A stretch of 64,000 bases of DNA from Tricholomella constricta (lineage: Eukaryota; Basidiomycota; Agaricomycetes; Agaricales; Lyophyllaceae), in assembly GCA_013368375.1 (NCBI GenBank), contig JAACJP010000001.1, forward strand, positions 186,001-250,000. Direction: 5' to 3'. Made by a program: the position numbers and the translations under genes. Position 1 is the stretch's first letter. Each line of letters opens with the position of its first letter. Shown in pieces: positions 43,073 to 52,684 of this stretch. The notes under the pieces were generated by a model. The model did not search any database. It saw only the letters and a program-made list of their open reading frames with translations, and was not told the origin of the DNA.

Positions 43073-43438
43073 TGTGGGGTTATGGGAACGGTTGACGGAG
43101 GAAACCACACACACACGGAAACGACGAACACGACGCGGGCTACGATAAGATAAGATCACAACGGATCAGAAGATTCGGATCACAATTATGTTTACCTCCT
43201 GATATTGTACAACTCCTCGAGGCAGGACACGACGCACGATATATCACTCCCTTTTCTCTCTGAAACTTTCTCTTTGTTACGAACCATTCTATATTCTGCA
43301 CTCTACCTACTGATGAATACACTCTGTTTTACTCTCTCATATCTGGCCTGATTCTCTCTATTCTACTGCATTCGGTCACTTGGCGCGGTCCGTGGTCCTT
43401 TGTCCTCATCCGAACTCGTAGCGTTATCAATCCCTACA
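43073..43438 (+). repeat. Element B 3' LTR
   Basis: 366 bp, TGTGGGG..CCCTACA; one gap and one substitution relative to the 5' LTR. Confidence 0.95.
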
Positions 43439-45021
43439 ATGTCGTCGAGGTACACGCAAACAACACCTTCGGCGATCAGATCGCGGAAAATATCATTCAT
43501 CATGGTCTGAAATGTGGCGGGGCTGTTCGTGAGGCCGAAGAACATGACGAGCGGCTCAAAGAGACCGCGGTTCGTCCGAAACGCTGCCTTCCACTCGTCG
43601 CCTTCCTTGATCCGAACATTGTTGTACCCCCATCGGACGTCCAGCTTGGTGAAGTACCGCGCGCCGCGAAGGTTATTCACCAGTTCGCTAATGAGGGGCA
43701 GCGGGTATCGGTTCTTCACCGTGAGCGCATTGAGCGTCCGATAGTCCTGTACCAGGCGGAGCGACCCGTCCTTCTTCTTGATGAAGAAGACCGGTGATGC
43801 CATGGGCGACTTGGACGGTCGGATACGACCCGTCTCGAGATTCTCTTTGAGGAACGCGTCGAGTTCAACCTGTTCCGCCGGTGACAGCGGGTAGACCTTC
43901 GTGCCGGTCGGCGACGCGCCCGGCTCCAGTTCGATGGCATGGTCCCATTGCTTGCGCTCAGGGAGCTCATCGAACGCAACTTTGGAGAAGACATCTTCAA
44001 AGTCGTGGAGGTGGGTGGGTACAGCGTCGCGGAACGTTTTGGGCACGGAGTTAGCAGCGTGCGCTTCCGCAAGTCGCTGCGATGTCGTTTGGCTGGCCCG
44101 AATATGTTCGGCGGTCGGGGTCGGATGGATCGCGGTCGCGAAGATGCGATCGCCATTCAGGAAGGTCTCCGTCAGGAAGTCGTCGGATTCTGGGTCGGGT
44201 TCCTCCAGGATCGGAGTGTAGGGGAGGAACTCGTCGTCATCAGAGTCGTCCTCCACGTACGGATTGGTCGGGGCCCGCAGGTCAGGCTCAATCGTTGGGA
44301 TGCCATCGGCTCGACAGGCACGGATTGCTGCGCGCACTTTGGTACGTGCGCGTCGATCGGCTTTGACCTCATCCTTGCAGGTGTCGCACTGCATCGGACA
44401 GCGACTCATCTTTACCTCTTTGGTCTCCCAGTCGATCTCAGGGTTGTGGTTTTTAAGCCAGTTGAACCCGAGGATCATGTCGTGCTTGCCTAACTGGGTG
44501 ACCCCGAAGACGGCTCGTTCGGTATGACCATTGTATCGCAAGACAGCTTCTACGATGCAAGAGACTGAACCGCCTTCGTTGAGGGTGCCGTCTACGTTGT
44601 AAACTGGGGATGGCCGACTAAGCACCTTGGTCGTGAGTTTGTGTTTCTCGACGAAAGCGATATTGAGAAAGCTGCCGGTCGCTCCGCTGTCCACTAGCGC
44701 AGTGACGGCGTGCGACTCCTGGGTGTCGGTGGTCTCCAGTTCAACGTTGAGCCACAGGGATCTGGGGCAGGGGGAGGCAGCGGCGATGAAGCGACTAGGA
44801 AGTCGCTTTTCCCAGCGGGGTAGGCCACGACGCGACGGAGCGATCGGCTTTGCGACTGCGATCGGTGTCGTCGGGTCGGAGGGGTTTTGTATGTCTTTGT
44901 CGGTCGGTTCACTCGTAGGAATAGCAGCAATAATAGGTGTATTGGCATATTCTATGGACAGTGGAGCGAACCGATTACGACTAGACAACGGGGGCGTACG
45001 TTCCACCCGTTGTGCGATTAA
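43439..45021 (-). pseudogene. Element A pol, N-terminal part: protease and RT up to the catalytic box
   Basis: Read by a -1 shift from gag; the frame is open from 45021 and the first GTG is at 45006, with no ATG near the junction. Retropepsin site VTALVDSGATGSFLN is canonical. RT blocks are IRPSKSPMASPVFFIKKKDGSLRLVQDYR, TLNALTVKNRYPLPLISEL, YFTKLDVRWGYNNVRIKEGDEWKAAF and LFEPLVMFFGLTNSPATFQ. The polymerase box VVCVYLDDI is the last intact block; the frame then enters the LTR of element B. No internal stops. The domain continues at 32399 on the minus strand. Confidence 0.95.
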
Positions 45022-46262
45022 AAACCCTCCTCAGCGTCGGAGGTGCCCGCGTCGGGCGACGATGGAGTCTGGTCGGCGGGAACTGCGTCTTTGCGGGCTA
45101 GACGCTCCATGATGAGCGCCTCCAGCTCGTCGTCTAGCATGTGGCGCACGTCCCAGCGCAAGGGACAGTCACGCGAGTAGTGACCCTTCTTCTTGCACCG
45201 GAAGCAGTGGTCGTCGGCAGGTGCGACCCGGTCGCGCATCCGATCTACATCCATCGGGACGCCCTGGGGGAGCGGCCTAGGGGCCGGTGCAATGGGAGCG
45301 CGAGGGGCGGGGGGAGCAGAAGCGGGAGTGGGAATGGGAGTGGGGGCCGTAGCGAACGCCCATCGTGCGGCTACGGCGGTGGTTGGGCGGCCGTCCGGCG
45401 CCTTCGTCGGGACCATCCGACGGTGGAAGTCGTCCTCCGACCTCATGATAAAGTCTTGAGAACGGGCGATCCTCAGCCACTCCTCAATCTTCTCGTCGTG
45501 CGGGCGACCCGTGGTGATGCTTCCAAGTCGCCTCGAAAGCTTTGGGTCCATTCCCCGACGGAATTTGAGGACCAGGTGGCGCCCATCGGGGTAGCCTGCC
45601 TTGACCCACAGGGATCGGAACGAGTCAATGTACTCATCGATCGACCGACCGTTCTGGAAGTACGCTGTCGACTCCAAGATGAGCGCGGCGTCAGCGACTT
45701 CGTCGAAGAGGAAGAACTCGCCGCGGAAGGTGTCTTCGAAGTCCTTCCAGGCGGGAAAGACGTCCTTGGCGGTTCCGAACTGGAACACCCGACTGACGAA
45801 GTCGGCGGCTCGTCCGTGCTGCATGTACGACAGCACCCATACGATTCGGGCGTGGTCGTCAGCGAAACTTCCCCCGCACAAGGAGAAGTAGAGGTTGCAG
45901 GCGTTCCAGAACGCGCGACCGCCTGACCGGGCGCCGTCGTAAATGGGAGGGGGCGACGGTCGGAGGTGGTGCGATCCTGATTGTGGAGCGCCTGGCAGCA
46001 GAGGGGTCGTCGCAGGCGACGAAGGGATCGTCTCAGGCGGCGGAGGGGTCGTGTCTGCTTCGGGAGCAGCGGGGGTGGGATTGGGGGGTGTCCCCGACAT
46101 GAGTTTTTCGAAAAGAGCGGAGAGGCGGTCCATAGAGGCCGAGTTGGATGTGTTGGAGGCGGAGAGAGCCGAAATCGTGGCTTCCATATTCGCCAACCGC
46201 TCCTCCGTCGTGAGGAAGGGAGAGAACGGTCGTTCGAGCGGCATGTCACCAAATTCGGACAT
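45018..46262 (-). CDS. Element A gag
   Basis: 414-codon Gag from ATG 46260-46262 to TAA 45018-45020. A short coiled-coil start (EERLANMEATISAL) precedes a Pro/Thr linker. The capsid-like core contains FWNACNLYFSLCGGSFADDHARIVWVLSYMQ, WKDFEDTFRGEFF and GRSIDEYIDSFRSLW. A CCHC knuckle CFRCKKKGHYSRDC and an acidic C-terminus complete it. Ends GAG GGT TTT TAA, forming the frameshift site described separately. No disruption seen. Confidence 0.92.
   Translation of the reverse strand: MSEFGDMPLERPFSPFLTTEERLANMEATISALSASNTSNSASMDRLSALFEKLMSGTPPNPTPAAPEADTTPPPPETIPSSPATTPLLPGAPQSGSHHLRPSPPPIYDGARSGGRAFWNACNLYFSLCGGSFADDHARIVWVLSYMQHGRAADFVSRVFQFGTAKDVFPAWKDFEDTFRGEFFLFDEVADAALILESTAYFQNGRSIDEYIDSFRSLWVKAGYPDGRHLVLKFRRGMDPKLSRRLGSITTGRPHDEKIEEWLRIARSQDFIMRSEDDFHRRMVPTKAPDGRPTTAVAARWAFATAPTPIPTPASAPPAPRAPIAPAPRPLPQGVPMDVDRMRDRVAPADDHCFRCKKKGHYSRDCPLRWDVRHMLDDELEALIMERLARKDAVPADQTPSSPDAGTSDAEEGF
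45021..45027 (-). promoter_or_regulatory. Programmed -1 ribosomal frameshift site, element A gag-pol
   Basis: The minus-strand heptamer G GGT TTT fits X XXY YYZ in the gag frame and is directly followed by the gag stop TAA. Slipping back one base enters the pol frame (TTA ATC GCA CAA), open without interruption into the protease. Whether a downstream RNA structure stimulates slippage was not computed. Confidence 0.85.
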
Positions 46263-46376
46263 CTCGAAACGGGACTGGGCGGGCGATCAGAGCGAGCGCG
46301 CGTTGGACGGTCGCGTGTAGCAGACGCGTGTTTCGGCGCGGAAGCTGGTCGGTCGGCTTCGTCGGGTTTCTAAGAG

Positions 46377-46386
46377 ACACTATTCT
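46377..46386 (-). other. Element A primer-binding site, self-priming type
   Basis: Minus-strand AGAATAGTGT lies two bases inside the 5' LTR. The expected transcript start within the LTR (46513 to 46504 on the minus strand) reads ACACTATTCT, its perfect 10-nt reverse complement. No TGG tRNA-type site is present. This arrangement is known from Tf1/sushi elements, which prime reverse transcription with the 5' end of their own RNA. Confidence 0.8.
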
Positions 46387-46388
46387 GC

Positions 46389-46862
46389 TGTTAGGGCGAC
46401 CTTTAGAGCAGAGCTTAGTCGTACTGGCAAAGGGGAATCCAAAGTTATATTGATGTACAGTAACGAGGTAAATAAGGCTTACCTGGCAAAGGGGAATCCA
46501 AAGAGAATAGTGTAAAGGATTCCCAGATGCCAGGGGGCCGGCTATATACAAGTGTGATACATGAGGGCAGGCTCTCCATAGTGTACTGTGCATGTGATAA
46601 TAACGACATGTGATAACCATGACAGGTGATAATGATGAGCGGGTTCCGGATGCTGTCTGATGGTAACCGTCGTCGGGATGTCAGTTGATCGGGAATATGA
46701 ACAGGGAAACGAGGGAAATGACAGGAAGTGAGTAAGGTAAATATGTACACCGACGCTTGGGTCAGAGCGTCGGGGTCGGGATCGCGATCGGTCAGGAGTG
46801 AGCGCACGTGTCGGGGAACAGTTGGTGAGCGTCGGAGGGCGCGAACGGGTGTTCCCCTAACA
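46389..46862 (-). repeat. Element A 5' LTR (right copy)
   Basis: 474 bp, identical to the left LTR by eye. The predicted transcript start is at 46513, with a TATA box 30 bases upstream. Confidence 0.97.
46543..46549 (-). promoter_or_regulatory. TATA box of element A
   Basis: Minus-strand TATATAG (plus ctatata) lies about 30 bases upstream of the ACACTATTCT that the self-priming model predicts to be the 5' end of the RNA. The two independent clues agree. Confidence 0.7.
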
Positions 46863-46867
46863 GCGAC
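46863..46867. repeat. Target-site duplication of element A (GCGAC, right copy)
   Basis: Right copy of the 5-bp duplication, mate of 29465-29469. Confidence 0.95.
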
Positions 46868-49800
46868 TGCCTGACGAAGTGTAGGGGGGAGAAGTAAATC
46901 AGGACCCGCAGGACATAAGGTAGTAATCGAGCGGAAAGTACAAGTAAGCCAAGAAAGGAAAGCGGACCAGTCACGGGAGAGGGAGGAAATGGGTGGGGCA
47001 TCGCGAATATGGGTAGGGGTGAAGACATGGAGGATAGGAGTATAGAAGTCAGGGGAGATAGAGATGGAGCCGAAATGACCGAGGGTAAAGTAGCCGCGAC
47101 GAAGTATCCTACTGAGGAGGTGTGGAGAGACGGACGGGAGGGGAGGGGCGGAGGGGAAAGTGCGGTATGTGTCAATAACATTGGCGTAGTGGACGAGAGA
47201 GAGTTGTGGGGACAGGAGGGAGGAGAGATCTGTAGGGTGGAGTTGCAGAGCATGTTTATACAGGCCGTCGTCGGCAAAGATCCAGGAGGCCGGCATCCGG
47301 GACAAATATCTGGTGGACGATCGCGGGGAGAGGGGATATTGAAGTGGAGAGATGCAAGCGTTCAGGTAGCATGTCCAGTCATTGAGGGTGATGGTGGAGA
47401 CGTGGCGGAAGAACTCAATGGGGTGGCAAAGATCCCGACGAAGACCTGAGATACTCGCGGTGTCATTTAAGAGGGCGAGGGAGGGGAACCCAAAGCCCCG
47501 AGCAGCGACAGGGTGAGTAAAGAGGGCAGTGGAGAAGGCGAAGGGAAAACCCAGGTACTGGTGGACCTTAGCGGCTATGAGATGATCGAGCTTCGCTGCG
47601 TCGGAAGGACGGATGGGCTGCAGCTGTAGGCACGGCCGTAGCTTGGACACCAGACGTTGGGAGATAATGCGCGACAGGGCAGTGAACGGTAAGGGCCGCC
47701 GGGTGTAAGGAAGGTTGAAAGAGTGGATGATGTCGCGCATGTGTAGGTACTGTAGGTCAGGACGATTGACAGGTACCTTAAGGAACCGGACGTGGTCGCG
47801 AAACACCGGGACATCGTTCCAGATAGTACCTGAACTGGAGGGGTCATGCAGAGGAACTGACGGAACTTGAACAACGCTCTGGTTTGGGGGTGTGAAGTCA
47901 GTGTTGAAGACGTAGACAGCAGACTTCCGCCAGGCAGTCTCCCATCCATAGGTAGTCTGAAAACGGTCGGCGAGGCGTGCTTCATGTAGGAGCGTTGGCC
48001 AGTCAGTTCCCCAGATGATAGAGTCGTCCATTGCTTCCACCATAGTGATGGGTACCGAGAGCGAGTCTGACGGGACGTGTGGTTTACCGGTGCGGCTCTG
48101 GTGAGTGGCAAGTACGAGTGACCGCGGCCGGTGACTAGAGACATCTGAGAGCCAGTGACTGAGGAGGCTCGTCGTGAGGGTACACTTTAGAGGGGATAAG
48201 GATCCGCCCTGTTTCGTGACTCCATCGACGATGAAGATGTCGGTCAAACCGTAGGCCGTCTTGACGCGGTAAGGTACCTCCCGCTGCGAGGATGCATCAA
48301 GGAGGGAGATGGCGGAGGGTAGATGGTAGGCGTCGAGGGCATCATAAAACCCCTGCGGCTCGAGCATATCAAAACCCTTCTTTTGATCTCGTTGAATCGC
48401 AAACAAGGGAATGTGTTCGCGAGCCGCCCACATGGAGACCTGGCTGAGGAGTGAGATAAGGTCCCGGTGTTGCACTCCAGGCTGGGTGGCGACCTGGGAT
48501 GGGGGAATGATACCATGGCTCGTGAGGTAGGGAAGCAGTTTCTTGTTCAACCACGCAAAGGGCAGATTTGCGAGGAGATTGCTGCAAGTGATCCCCCGGA
48601 AATTAGACAGGTTGGTATTTGGGCCGCGCTTGTGGATCGTGGTTAAAGTGACGGGTTTCAGACAGGCGGGGATGCAGGAGCGGCTAACCATGTAGTTGAG
48701 CAGGCGGAGTACCGGAGAGAGCCCTCCATCAGAGAGAAATCCCAGCCACCATTTCTCCCAGCCGTCAGGACCGGGCGCAGGGCGGCGGTTCCCAGACTTC
48801 AGGAGTTGCCGGAGGTCGGGGAGAGAGAGGGGCTGAGGCCAGCTGAAAGGGTCATGGTCGACACGTTGGGCGGCGCATCGTACTGATGGCGTCTTCATCC
48901 AGGGCTTTGGCTGAGGTAGCCTGGCCGTCCGGCGGTACAGCTGCTCGAAATATTGGACCGTAGTTTCGCGGATACACTGAGGACCGGTAACAAGGCCCTC
49001 GAGCGAGTCATCTGCTGTCGACAAAAGGGCGAGAGGGAGAGGCGAGAAGGAAGGGGGAAAGAAAGACTTCGCAGAGCCACCATGGAGCAGATTTTGGACC
49101 CGGCCCATGTGGCGTCGGTCGCTGCGGAGTTGGGCCTCCTGCTTCTCTTCATGGAACCGGCACTGATTGAGCTGCCTTCGAAGCTGGCGGAGGAAGCTCA
49201 TGAAGTGCTCGGGTGAAAACGTGAGCCGGCCTTCGTCGAATTGGGAGTAGTAGGCATGCAAGAACGATTGTACCCATCGTTCCTGAGGCCAGGGAACCCC
49301 TCGTTTAATGGCAGAAATAAGGCGGTTGAGCTGGTGGATACCGCGAAGGACTATCCGGATGGTGGGGTTTACGACGACGGTTGCTATACGGGAAGGACGG
49401 TGGGGGCACGGAAAGTGTTGGTGAGCAGCGTCATGTAGGATTTGCCCGTATGCGTGGTAGAGGCGCGCGAAGTCGTCGTCATTATGGACCTCGGCAGTGA
49501 AAACTTCGGAGGGGCCATCAGCAAGGCGTTGGTCCATGGTCTGGGCAAACTCAGAGGCCCGATAGCGGTCTGTCCTGCGGGGGTAGTAGGAGCGAGGACT
49601 GAAATCTGAGGCAGGTATGGGAGGCGGGACGATAGGCTGATGCAGATTTTCCCGTGGGACGAGGACGGCGGAAGCGATGACGGGACGGTGGTCCGTTCCA
49701 GGGATGAAATCCGGGATGGTCTCGACAAAGGAGGTCAGTACGCCGACTGAAGAGACGGCAAACCGATCGATGATGGCATGATGTCCCGAGGCCGCAGAGA

Positions 49801-49933
49801 AAGACTTGAAGGTCCAGTCGCGCTGCCAGGACCGATCCGGCCTTGAGCCCCGTGCATCGATGGCTCCGGATCGGTGGAGGAACCGGGTGTAGGGAGCCTG
49901 ATTCAGAGTCGAGGGGGAGGAGGGCGACACAGA

Positions 49934-49936
49934 CTA
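49934..49936 (-). other. In-frame TAG inside LINE ORF2 endonuclease
   Basis: The codon after FNAVFTAEES is TAG, and the same frame continues with SVSPSSPSTLNQAPYTRFLHRSG, conserved-looking endonuclease sequence. It is a single nonsense change or a readthrough codon. Confidence 0.85.
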
Positions 49937-51185
49937 GGACTCCTCAGCAGTGAAGACTGCGTTGAAGTCGCCGATGAGGGAAAACCCAAAGGGCGCTTCA
50001 AGACAGAGGTGTGATATGGCACTCCAGAAGGACTCTGGAGTATCGGGCTCACTTCCTCCGGGGTCCCAGGGCGCGTATAGGGCGATGACCCGGTGCTGGA
50101 CAGTACGCCCGTATGAGTCCGGGAGGAGCAAGTCACACACAAGAACGCGGCCCAGTAAATGAGGAGGGGTGAAGAACCTCGAGACGGTGAGCGCAGACCT
50201 CTTGACCCCCACAAGCAGCCCCCATTTACCCTTATGCCGTGCCCCGGTGGACACGCCTGGCGCGTCGAGCAGTTGGTATTCAGGTGCAGAGAATTCACCG
50301 GAGACGGGCGTGGAAGATTTTGTCTCCCCCAAGACAAAGACATGTGGCGCTTCTCGTTGAATGACACCCCTGATTGCGTTGAGTTTAACTGGGCTCGCGA
50401 ATCCATTAATGTTGGCCGCCATAATGCGGAAGTTGGAGGGCGCTGTTGCACGTAGGGGCGCGGTGGCGAGCACAGGCCGCAACAAGAACAGGATGAGCAT
50501 GAGGAGCACAACGGGGCGAGCAATTTGAAATAGGATAGGCGTCGATGGATGCAACGAGATACAAATACAGGTGGCACACATGTGGAATGATAGGCATAAT
50601 GGAAGGATCCACGCAACGTGTATGGCGGGAAGGAGAGGCATAGATGATAAAGCCACTAACAACACCGGCGGACCCCAGCCTAGGAACAGTCGGAATACTT
50701 CGACCCCCAAAGTCATGACGCGCCCTAATCCTGATGGACGGTGAAAAAGACGGACAGGAGAGGCGCATTGGGAATGTACCTGGGGGCGTTCGTCATCGAC
50801 GTCCATTGACTCGTGTTCATCTTTACGAACACGGGATCGCTTGGGGCCTCCTTCGGAGGAGTGGGCCTGAACCTCCTTGGTGCTGTGCTTACGCTTGGGC
50901 TTATTTTGCAGGGCAGGCGGCGGCGACGAGGCAGTCGGGGCAGGTGGGTTGGGCTCGGAAGACGATGGAGTGGGAGGCAGCGCAAGTCCAGGTGGTACCA
51001 GATGCACCGCAGGCTGGCCTTGAGAGGTCGAGGGAAGCTCGGGGCTCGTCGCTGCGTGCGCCTGGGCCGGAGTGTTCCCTAAGGCGGCGCCGGGCATGGG
51101 ATTAGGGGCGCTAGCTCCCTCCTGGACGAAGGCAACGGCAGGGATACGTGCAGGGTTACCTTGTACCTGGGAGGCCGCCAAATTG

Positions 51186-52520
51186 TTACGCGCTACAGAG
51201 ACCCGGTGCTCCGTCCCGGAGCTGTTGCCGAACGTCGTTCGCGTACTCCCGCATTTCAGCAGCAGATTCGTCAGAGTTCGAAAGCCGAGCCATCATACGG
51301 GTGGCATTGTGTGTCAGCTGTAAGGCCGTGAGCTCGGCTTGGGCGGACGAGAGCTGGGTCTGGTAAGAAATGCTGGTGAGCATGTTACCAAACATGGTCC
51401 CCATGTCGCGCTGGGCCGCGAGGAAGCCCTGAACCATGTCTTGCTGCTGATTAGCGAGGGTGGCGAGCGTGCCCTGGAATGAGTCCTGTTGCGAACGGAG
51501 GCCATCTAGCTGCGTCTGGGTGGAGAGGTCAGGCGCAGAGGAGGGGCCAGAGGTTCGTTGCCACTGTGTGGGGAATCCCCGTTGGTTGAGAATGTAGAGA
51601 TATTCGGGCTTGCTGGGCTGGATATCCAGTCCGTCAAAGGCGCCGAAGGGGTCTCGTACAACCATTTCGGTGATTTCGGGCGTCTCGAGCACTACGCAGT
51701 AGACGACGTCCTCAAGGGCTAAGCGAGATGATCGAATAAGTGTTGTCTTTGCCAAGCGACCGTACTTAGCTTGGAGATAGCGGTCAATGATCATCTGCGG
51801 GTCGTTGTAGGTGGCGACTCCTACGACCGCGACCTCCAGCGCATAGACCGGTTCGATGTACCGCGGGATGCGGGGAACAAAGGTATGACCCTTGATCACC
51901 GGGGGCTGCCTCATGAGCTGGTTGATGTGGTCCTTGTCGATGAACTGGAGCGTGACGCGCGGCGGAGACGTAGCCGCATTCACGGTGCAGACTTGGAAAT
52001 CGTAGTGGTGAGACCTTAAGATGGACTCTAGCCCGCGTTTGAGCTCCCCGACGCCAATTCCATGGTCGTCCCTAAACCAAGCCATCCTCTTCTTGTCATA
52101 TCCTGGCGCAATGTTCCAACCGACGCTTATTCCCCCGCCAACGCTCCGTATCATTTCGCCGACGGCCGACATGTGGTCCGGGCGCGGGTTGGCCTTATAT
52201 TCGCCCTGGAAGGTGACTACGGCGTAGTCGAGTGGGTGAGTAGGGGCAGCCTCCCGCATAGGCTGCATAACACCCAAGTTAGGCAGTTTGCTTCGCTTGC
52301 CGATATCCTCCAGTAGACGCTGCAGGTGTTGGACTGCTGAATAAGGGGAGGTACGGTCCAAACCACGCACTATGAGCTCTACTCCCTTAGAAAGGTGGGC
52401 TTGGGGGGAGTGGGCTGAGAGTTCATGTTGGTATCCATCCTCCGCAGCCGTTCCCATCAAAGGGGGTGGGGAGTACACCGCGTCGAGCTCAAAGGACGGT
52501 CCTGGGGCTGGATTATCCAT
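51186..52520 (-). CDS. LINE ORF1
   Basis: 444 codons, ATG 52518-52520 to TAA 51186-51188. Residues about 45-230 contain two alpha/beta-looking units (VELIVRGLDRTSPYSAVQHLQRLLEDIGKR; LEVAVVGVATYNDPQMIID) that might be RNA-binding folds. The C-terminal third is a Gln/Ser-rich coiled coil (LDGLRSQQDSFQGTLATLANQQQD; QLSSAQAELTALQLTHNATRM), suited to trimerisation as in LINE ORF1 chaperones. No zinc knuckle is seen. ORF2 follows in the +1 frame with no usable ATG, so it is expressed by shift or reinitiation. The frame is intact. Confidence 0.8.
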   Translation of the reverse strand: MDNPAPGPSFELDAVYSPPPLMGTAAEDGYQHELSAHSPQAHLSKGVELIVRGLDRTSPYSAVQHLQRLLEDIGKRSKLPNLGVMQPMREAAPTHPLDYAVVTFQGEYKANPRPDHMSAVGEMIRSVGGGISVGWNIAPGYDKKRMAWFRDDHGIGVGELKRGLESILRSHHYDFQVCTVNAATSPPRVTLQFIDKDHINQLMRQPPVIKGHTFVPRIPRYIEPVYALEVAVVGVATYNDPQMIIDRYLQAKYGRLAKTTLIRSSRLALEDVVYCVVLETPEITEMVVRDPFGAFDGLDIQPSKPEYLYILNQRGFPTQWQRTSGPSSAPDLSTQTQLDGLRSQQDSFQGTLATLANQQQDMVQGFLAAQRDMGTMFGNMLTSISYQTQLSSAQAELTALQLTHNATRMMARLSNSDESAAEMREYANDVRQQLRDGAPGLCSA

Positions 52521-52638
52521 CGTGTCTCAGTTTAAGTTCTCGTAGCAGTAGGTTATTTGGATTGATTGGAGGCTTTATAAGTAATGATACAAGCTATAGA
52601 TCTCCGACAGGGGTCAGAGACAGTTGGAAATACGGTCG

Positions 52639-52672
52639 TGGTGGTGGTGGTGGTGGTGGTGGTGGTGGTGGT
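52639..52672 (+). repeat. GGT trinucleotide microsatellite at the LINE 5' end
   Basis: About eleven GGT units, CCA/ACC on the LINE sense strand, 12 bp from the inferred LINE 5' terminus. Confidence 0.9.
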
Positions 52673-52684
52673 TATTCTCATCGC

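Larger units (their letters stand above)
32400..43438 (+). mobile_element. Element B: Gypsy-like LTR retrotransposon, split by element C
   Basis: Plus-strand element with LTRs of 367 and 366 bp (TGTGGGG..CCCTACA), a single long gag-pol frame and about 7.35 kb without element C. Domain order gag, protease, RT, RNase H, integrase follows Ty3/Gypsy. No chromodomain is seen. It uses a tRNA-type primer site (TGG 2 nt after the LTR). It inserted in the RT active-site codons of element A. Several catalytic motifs are divergent (see the gag-pol entries). Confidence 0.93.
29470..46862 (-). mobile_element. Element A: Tf1/sushi-type chromodomain Ty3/Gypsy retrotransposon, split by element B
   Basis: Flanked by two 474-bp LTRs that start TGTTAGGG and end CCCTAACA. 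Internal order on the minus strand is gag, frameshift site, protease, RT, RNase H, integrase, chromodomain. Without element B it is about 6.35 kb. The LTRs look identical by eye, so the insertion is recent. It interrupts the LINE ORF2 between RT and RNase H, and is itself dead because B sits in the RT catalytic box. The self-priming primer-binding site and the C-terminal chromodomain place it with Tf1/sushi chromoviruses. Confidence 0.95.
46863..51181 (-). pseudogene. LINE ORF2, N-terminal part: endonuclease and reverse transcriptase, with a TAG
   Basis: Open in one frame except an in-frame TAG at 49934-49936. No ATG stands at the junction with ORF1: the frame reads TTG at 51181 and the first ATG is at 51097. 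A Pro/Ala-rich leader and a basic patch are followed by two strongly hydrophobic stretches (about 50440-50700). The AP-endonuclease-like domain then starts FRIMAANINGF, with VLGETKSS and LIGDFNAVF. The TAG falls soon after the latter. The RT has FAIQRDQKKGFDMLEPQGFY (motif A), VTKQGGSLSPLKCTL (motif B) and VEAMDDSIIWGTD (catalytic box). The frame is then cut by element A after RQAVA. Confidence 0.88.
28103..52684 (-). mobile_element. Tad-like non-LTR retrotransposon (LINE), split by element A
   Basis: Minus-strand LINE with a 444-codon ORF1 (51186-52520) and an ORF2 (51181 to 28213, interrupted) carrying endonuclease, reverse transcriptase, RNase H and a C-terminal Cys/His zinc knuckle. Discounting element A, the LINE is about 7.2 kb. 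It has a 164-bp 5' leader (with a GGT microsatellite) and about 110 bp after ORF2, with no poly(A) tail. RNase H plus this layout suits the Tad/L1 group. It is the oldest layer because everything else lies inside it. Outer limits rest on the TTACATCA repeat; the coding parts are certain. Confidence 0.8.

Noticed and set aside
29470..46862. A single 17.4-kb giant LTR retrotransposon
   Set aside because: Inside the outer LTR pair lies a second LTR pair on the opposite strand with its own target duplication, and a TIR element in that; the sizes fit normal elements once nested inserts are removed.
52639..52672. Poly-Gly coding tract
   Set aside because: A GGT microsatellite in the LINE 5' leader, not supported as coding.
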